Notes under the pieces: model-generated
What the model was told of the DNA's origin: nothing
Databases searched by the model: none
Seen by the model: the letters and a program-made list of their open reading frames with translations, nothing else
Assembly (NCBI RefSeq): GCF_035046485.1
Contig: NC_085137.1
Coordinates: forward strand, 340,990,505 to 341,054,504
Length of the DNA: 64,000 nt
Direction of reading: 5' to 3'
From: Aedes albopictus
Taxonomy: Eukaryota > Arthropoda > Insecta > Diptera > Culicidae
In this document: positions 62,861-64,000 of the stretch, one piece after another
Layout of the letters: every line of letters starts with the position of its first letter
Numbering within the stretch: position 1 is the stretch's first letter
Position numbers and translations under genes: made by a program

Positions 62861-64000
62861 ATTGCTTAAGAAGTCCCTGGAGAAAATTCTCGGGAAACTC
62901 TGGTTGCAATTCCTAGATTAATCCTTTCTGAAATTTTTATTTCAAATCACTTAATAAAATATCTAGATGTTATAAGGAAATCTTAGAGGAGTCGGTAGAA
63001 GCATTTCGATCCCCGTTCGGGTTGGGAAGATTAACTTGAGGCATGCCAAGTTCCTATGCGAACGTAGAGCTAGAAAGAAAAAGATACTCCTGCTGGAATT
63101 CCCAAATAAAATCTCTGAGAAAGTTCCTGGAGGAATCCCTAAAGAAATACCGGAGGGCTTCTCTAATTAATTTCTGAAGAAACCACTGCGAGAATTGGAA
63201 GTCATTAAGAAATCCCAGAGATTTTAATAAATGATTTTTGAAAGAACCCTTCAAAAAATTTTTGAAGAAATTGTTTGAGGAATATCTGAAGGACTCTCTG
63301 AAGGAATTTCTTAAGGAACCGTTGAAGGAATTTCTGAAAGAATCTTTGGAAGACTTAGTGAAGAAATTGCTGGAGTAATTTCTGGAGGAGTCGGTGGAAT
63401 ATATTTTGTCAGAATCCATGGAGGAATTTTTAAATGAATACAAGTTAGTTTTTATTAAAGAAATCTAAGAAGATTTTATGATGAGGAATTTCCAAAGAAA
63501 TTTCTAGAAGGTATTCTGAAAAAATCCCTGTATTAATTTTTAAGGAAGCCCTGAAGGTTTGAGGAGTTTCTGTACGTTTTTCTGAAGAAAACATTGAAGG
63601 AATTTCTAAACGAGTCTCAGGAAGATTCACTTAAACAAATTTTAGAGAAATTTCTGAGAGAAACAATGTACAAATTTTTGAAGTCATCTTCTGTGTGAAG
63701 AAGTTAAAACTCACGAAAATAAAAAAAGAACTTCATTCGAATGAGTGTAATCAGTTTCGTGTCTTTTAATTCAACCCTATACACTCATTTGAAGAGGGTA
63801 TTCTGCTAAGAGGGTTCGAAAAGTCGGTACAAGAAGAACTTTATGTTTTTAGAAGTTATCTTTTTAATTTTTTTTTTTAAATAAATCCCTTATAAATTCT
63901 TATTTTTTTTTTAACGAGTTAAGAACTCTGGAAGAGTTATTGAGAAATTCCACGGAAGGTTTTTTCATGAATGCTTGGAGGAATCTCCAGAGGAATTTGA
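62861..64000 (+). repeat. Degenerate GAATTTCTGAAGGAA array, with a SINE scrap
   Basis: Diverged purine-rich units (GGAATTTCTGAAAGAATC and variants) continue to the window end, with non-repeat breaks. At 63004-63035 CATTTCGATCCCCGTTCGGG resembles a decayed Feilai B box. At 63735-63795 a stem GAATGAGTGTA/TACACTCATT occurs. The minus frames 63054-63443 and 63445-63630 are repeat-encoded. Confidence 0.7.

Overview
The window looks like repeat-dense mosquito DNA, most likely Aedes. Two copies of a tRNA-derived SINE of the Feilai type are present, with A and B boxes and a GAA-rich tail. RTE, R1 and CR1-group non-LTR retrotransposons are present. There are also many TA-, 4-bp-, 5-bp-, 7-bp-, 8-bp- and 9-bp-flanked inverted-repeat elements, and long degenerate arrays built on a TTCCAGGAATTTC-like motif. 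No bacterial-type operon, rRNA, functional tRNA or CRISPR array is visible. Family names come from motif recognition only; no database search was possible.

Layout. 1-13 kb: a truncated RTE-like fragment, degenerate repeat arrays with orientation switches, several MITEs, and at 9459-11378 a 1.9-kb foldback element with CACTA(A/T)GGG ends and a 5-bp target duplication. Its unique centre encodes a 43-residue ORF split by a 77-nt intron. 13.6-23 kb: a near full-length CR1-group retrotransposon (about 4.7 kb without its insert). Its ORF1 is split by a 4.64-kb element with 0.52-kb terminal inverted repeats that begin CACAGTG and a 5-bp target duplication. 23.5-24.5 kb: an RTE-like pseudogene. 25.2-25.9 kb: the best host-gene signal, with a TATA box, a long leader and a first coding exon for a signal peptide ending at a GTAAGT donor. 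The following tens of kb read as transposon-filled intron, and a phase-compatible candidate acceptor and exon lie at 45295. 26-46 kb: MITEs, SINEs, a repeat family carrying GT microsatellites, an RTE endonuclease relic split by a hAT-like MITE, a 127-bp tandem array, and unassigned coding-like stretches on the minus strand at 35.2 and 40.5 kb. 46.3-54 kb: an RTE-like element interrupted by an intact, probably young R1-clade element (ORF1 523 aa, ORF2 about 990 aa, poly-A tail, 13-bp target duplication). 54-64 kb: more degenerate arrays and foldback elements (hAT-like, Tc1/mariner-like, one with a 9-bp duplication) in otherwise unassigned sequence.

There is no coordinated pathway. The genes present are those of retrotransposons (nucleic-acid-binding ORF1 protein plus endonuclease/reverse transcriptase) and one partial secreted-protein gene. 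Order of insertion can be read from nesting: R1-like is younger than RTE-like, the CACAGTG element is younger than CR1-like, and the hAT-like MITE at 36943 is younger than its RTE host. The points most worth following up are the pair of elements with Transib/RSS-like ends and the small spliced ORF at the centre of one of them.
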